Below are positions 5,235 to 7,288 of a stretch of 7,288 nucleotides of DNA, piece after piece (position 1 is the stretch's first letter; every line of letters begins with the position of its first letter). A program made the position numbers and the translations under genes. The notes beneath the pieces are model-generated. The model saw only the letters and a program-made list of their open reading frames with translations. It was not told the origin of the DNA and searched no databases. This DNA is from Actinomycetales bacterium. Lineage in GTDB: Bacteria > Actinomycetota > Actinomycetes > Actinomycetales > Dermabacteraceae. The stretch is taken from positions 1 to 7,288 of the forward strand of contig JAAZLF010000320.1 in NCBI GenBank assembly GCA_012799425.1. Direction: 5' to 3'.

Positions 5235-6734
5235 TCACCGAGGGCGCGGCACCTGTGCGAGGTCATCGACCGCCGGGCCCTCGAGCCGTGTCCCGTCGGC
5301 CGCGAAGCGCGAGCCGTGCAGGGGGCAGTCCCAGGAGCGCTCCGCATCGTTCCAACGCAGCACGCCGCCCAGGTGGGTGCACACCCCGGAGACCGCACAG
5401 GTGCGTCCCTGGACCGTGGAGACGCCGACGGGCCTGCCGCCGGAGCGACCGACCACCCCGTCACCCTCGGCCGGTGCCTGCGCGGGCAGCGCCTGCAGCT
5501 CCGCCTGGGCCCACCCGGCCGCGAGGTGGGCGCCGACCTGAGCCGTCATCGACGCCCCGGCGGCGAGTGCGCTCGCGCCCGCACCCCGCTGCAGCTCCGG
5601 ATGCCAGGCGGGCGCCGTCCCCTCGAGGAGCCCGGTCATGGCGAGCGCCGCGGCGACCCCGCCCGTCATCCCCCATTTCGCGAACCCTGTCGCCGCGACG
5701 ATGGTGCCCTCGCTGCCGGGCAGCTCGCCGACGAGCGGGAGGCCCGAGGCGCTGTGGTAGTCCTGCGCGGCCCAGCTGTGGGTGCGCTCGGCGCCCGGCA
5801 CCAGACCCCGGGTCCAGTCATGGATCTCCTCGAGGATCCGGCGCGGGGACTCGGCACGGCCGACGACGTGGTCCCCGCCGCCCACCAGCAGCAGCTCCTC
5901 GCCCCCGACCGGGACGGAGCGCAGGGTCCGGTCCGGGGCGTCGGCCGAGATGTGCATGCCGTGAGGCCGCCAGGCTCCGGCCGGCACCCGGTAGGTCATC
6001 GCGTAGGAGCGGTGCGCCGTGACCCGTTCGGCGTGTCCGCTGCGGTCCAGGACCGTGCTGCCCGTGGCCAGGACGAGACGGTCCGCGCGCACCTCCCCGC
6101 GCGTGGTGTCGAGGGTGAAGGGCCCCGAACGGCCCACCGCCCTCACGCGCACGCCCTCGACCAGGATCCCGCCCAGGGAGCGCAGCTCGCGAGCGAGGGC
6201 GGTGAGGACCTGGAGCGGATGGAACTGCGCCTGGTCCTCGAGGCTGACGGCCCCGGTGACCGGGAAGGGCAGCTCGGTGGTCCGTGCGAAGGCGGCCGCG
6301 AGCCCGAGCTCCCGGGCGGTCTCCCATTCCTCGCGCACCGTCTCAGCGCCCTCGGCGGTGGTCGCGTAGGTGGTCGCGGGTCGGCGCTGGACCGGCACCC
6401 CCTGGCGCGAGCACTCCTCGAGCAGCCAGTGCTGGGCCTCGACGTGCGCTGCGACGTAGGCACGCGCGGTCTCCAGGGAGTGGCGAGAGCGGATGTCGGA
6501 GAGCCGGGTGCCCTGCAGGAGCGTGAGCTTCGCGGTCGTGTTGCCCGTCGCGACCGCCCCCACCGACCGCGCCTCCAGAACGATCACCCGCTTCCCGGCC
6601 CGCGCGAGCATCACGGCGGTGGACAGACCCGTCAGGCCGGCGCCCACGATCGCCACATCGTAGGAGATGCCGGCGGGCATCGTCGCGGAGGGGATCTCGG
6701 CGGGATCATGGGTCTCGAGCCAGAGCGAACGCAT
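5235..6734 (-). CDS. FAD-dependent oxidoreductase with C-terminal Rieske [2Fe-2S] domain
   Basis: This 499-residue protein joins a D-amino-acid-oxidase-type flavin module to a Rieske iron-sulfur domain; the natural substrate is unknown. The FAD-binding Rossmann motif GAGLTG is at residues 31-36 in YDVAIVGAGLTGLSTAVMLA, with the following acidic end VLEA, and GNTTAKLTLLQGTRL at about 64-78. A C-terminal flavin block reads WAAQDYHSASGLPLVGEL (321-338). The Rieske ligands are C452 and H454 (CTH) and C470 and H473 (CPLH), separated by 15 residues. Architecture resembles Bacillus YhfW-like proteins. No signal peptide or membrane helix is seen, so it is probably cytoplasmic. ATG 6734 is chosen for its GGAGGG at 6743-6748, 8 nt upstream; a GTG 19 codons earlier is less likely. 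katE follows on the same strand, suggesting an oxidative-stress or electron-transfer role. Confidence 0.9.
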   Translation of the reverse strand: MRSLWLETHDPAEIPSATMPAGISYDVAIVGAGLTGLSTAVMLARAGKRVIVLEARSVGAVATGNTTAKLTLLQGTRLSDIRSRHSLETARAYVAAHVEAQHWLLEECSRQGVPVQRRPATTYATTAEGAETVREEWETARELGLAAAFARTTELPFPVTGAVSLEDQAQFHPLQVLTALARELRSLGGILVEGVRVRAVGRSGPFTLDTTRGEVRADRLVLATGSTVLDRSGHAERVTAHRSYAMTYRVPAGAWRPHGMHISADAPDRTLRSVPVGGEELLLVGGGDHVVGRAESPRRILEEIHDWTRGLVPGAERTHSWAAQDYHSASGLPLVGELPGSEGTIVAATGFAKWGMTGGVAAALAMTGLLEGTAPAWHPELQRGAGASALAAGASMTAQVGAHLAAGWAQAELQALPAQAPAEGDGVVGRSGGRPVGVSTVQGRTCAVSGVCTHLGGVLRWNDAERSWDCPLHGSRFAADGTRLEGPAVDDLAQVPRPR

Positions 6735-6761
6735 CGTTGCTGCCCTCCACGGGTCGCGGAT

Positions 6762-6782
6762 GCTCCCGACCTCCTCGGGAGC
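6762..6782 (-). promoter_or_regulatory. Leader hairpin presenting a GGAGG loop, upstream of the Rieske oxidoreductase
   Basis: Perfect 8-base arms (GCTCCCGA and TCGGGAGC in the transcript) enclose a five-base loop reading GGAGG in the mRNA. It lies between the candidate -10 and the true Shine-Dalgarno, beginning a few bases after the expected transcription start. No U-run follows. It may stabilise the 5' end, offer a decoy ribosome site or bind a regulator; all of this is inference. Confidence 0.5.
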
Positions 6783-6791
6783 CGTCAGCAC

Positions 6792-6797
6792 ACCCTA
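6792..6797 (-). promoter_or_regulatory. Candidate -10 element for the Rieske oxidoreductase
   Basis: TAGGGT (minus strand, 6797-6792) fits TANNNT and would start transcription near 6785, about 50 nt before the ATG. The -35 region is poor, but an imperfect inverted repeat CGGAC-N4-GTCCG (6798-6811) abuts it and the shared GACCG-N2-CGGTC element lies about 30 bp further upstream. Confidence 0.33.
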
Positions 6798-6827
6798 CGG
6801 ACCGACGTCCGCGCGCACCCGGGCCCT

Positions 6828-6849
6828 GGACCGATCGGTCGTGCCGAGG
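6828..6849. promoter_or_regulatory. Copy 3 of shared element, upstream of the Rieske oxidoreductase
   Basis: GGACCGATCGGTC (6828-6840) repeats the core of the katE element exactly; the flank GTGCCGAG resembles the CGTCNCGAG flank of the other two copies with one base missing. It lies 9 nt beyond the penicillin-binding protein stop and about 94 bp upstream of the oxidoreductase ATG. Operator function is inferred from recurrence and position. Confidence 0.55.
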
Positions 6850-7288
6850 TCAGTCCGCCGGGGTGTTCTCGCCGGTCTCCTCGTCGCGGGCGGCGGTGTC
6901 CTCGTCGTCGGTGTCGGCGTCATCATCGGGCGCGGAGGATTCTCCGTCCTCCTCGGTCGACTCCTCGGATTCCTCCTCCTCGGTGGTCTCCTCCTCGGTC
7001 GGCTCCTCGGATTCCTCCTCCTCGGTGGGCTCTTCCTCCGCCGGCTCGGGCGCCTCGGTGGTCGGGGGCGGAGGGGGCGGCGGGACGTAGCTGCGCTCGC
7101 GCGTCTCGTTCTCCAGGCGCACCCGCTCGGGGAAGTAGAGGATCTCCTCGCCCTCGAGCGAGGGGGCCATGATGTCTCCCCAGATATCGGTCGGATGGGT
7201 GCCGCCGGTCATGTTCGAGACGCCGCCGAAGGGGGTGAGGCTCTGCTCGGAGCCGTCCTCGCCGGGCTGGAACATGCCCACCGCGGTC
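6850..7288 (-). CDS. Class A penicillin-binding protein, C-terminal part (runs off the right edge)
   Basis: Only the last 145 residues are visible. The segment TAVGMFQP, followed about 20 residues later by GGVSNMTGGTHPTDIWGDIM, matches the end of the transpeptidase domain of bifunctional glycosyltransferase/transpeptidase PBPs (the MTGGTxPxxIW element); the catalytic Ser, SxN and KTG boxes lie outside. The enzyme cross-links peptidoglycan on the outer face of the membrane. After the domain comes VPPPPPPPTTEAPEP and then about 65 residues dominated by Glu, Asp, Ser and Thr. Long Pro/acidic tails occur in actinobacterial PBPs, but this one is strikingly acidic and internally repeated. A ponA-type PBP in this position fits actinobacterial gene order. 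The frame is open to the window edge, so no start is annotated; an internal GTG at 7281 is not the start. Confidence 0.85.
   Translation of the reverse strand, partial: TAVGMFQPGEDGSEQSLTPFGGVSNMTGGTHPTDIWGDIMAPSLEGEEILYFPERVRLENETRERSYVPPPPPPPTTEAPEPAEEEPTEEEESEEPTEEETTEEEESEESTEEDGESSAPDDDADTDDEDTAARDEETGENTPAD
6951..7028 (-). repeat. 42-bp tandem repeat in the acidic tail of the PBP
   Basis: A 26-base block at 6961-6986 recurs exactly at 7003-7028, a period of 42 bp (14 codons). With flanks, about 36 bases match with one mismatch. It encodes a Glu-rich unit of the type TEEEESEE(P/S)TEE. The in-frame repeat suggests tail length may vary between strains. Confidence 0.8.

Noticed and set aside
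5065..5238. 58-codon N-terminal extension of katE
   Set aside because: It would cover the candidate promoter and the shared palindrome, and the ATG at 5064 has a strong, well-spaced Shine-Dalgarno.
2884..5541. Very long plus-strand open frame (about 885 codons) opposite katE and the end of the oxidoreductase
   Set aside because: It is antisense to a catalase with all catalytic residues intact; its translation is Arg/Gly/Val/Leu-rich with no recognisable domain. High GC routinely opens such frames.
5316..7172. Plus-strand open frame of about 618 codons opposite the oxidoreductase and PBP tail
   Set aside because: Antisense to two well-supported genes, low-complexity Arg/Gly/Pro composition, no domain, and it crosses the intergenic region and both gene ends.

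Overview
The window is very GC-rich with long antisense open frames, and its core genes read as actinobacterial: S6, SSB and S18 have actinobacterial sequence style, SSB carries a Gly/Gln-rich tail ending DDPPF, and promoters resemble TANNNT. A member of the Micrococcales (Brachybacterium/Dermabacteraceae-like) is my best guess, inferred from sequence style alone.

Layout, left to right. (1) Positions 1-1296, minus strand: the replication/translation operon rpsF - ssb - rpsR (rpsR cut by the window edge), preceded by an rpsF leader that can fold into the S6:S18-binding RNA motif and hide the rpsF Shine-Dalgarno. (2) 1297-1488, minus: a 63-residue zinc-ribbon protein of unknown role. (3) 1489-1568: a divergent promoter region with two overlapping palindromes. 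(4) 1569-2906, plus: an APC-superfamily amino acid permease, apparently leaderless. (5) 2851-5064, minus: a large-subunit clade II catalase (katE), whose 3' end overlaps the permease 3' end by 56 bp. (6) 5235-6734, minus: an FAD-dependent oxidoreductase fused to a C-terminal Rieske [2Fe-2S] domain. (7) 6850 to the right edge, minus: the C-terminal part of a class A penicillin-binding protein with a long acidic repeat tail.

A ponA-type PBP lying upstream of rpsF-ssb-rpsR is the order known from other actinobacteria (for example M. tuberculosis ponA1 ... rpsF-ssb-rpsR-rplI). Here catalase, Rieske oxidoreductase, permease and zinc-ribbon genes lie between the two conserved blocks, so they look like an accessory stress/redox group in a conserved neighbourhood.

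The most interesting non-coding signal is a palindromic element, GACCG(A/T)TCGGTC, present three times and only between genes: upstream of katE, upstream of the Rieske oxidoreductase, and in the zinc-ribbon/permease divergent region. It suggests a shared regulator for this inserted group. No RNA genes, CRISPR arrays, insertion sequences or convincing intrinsic terminators were seen.
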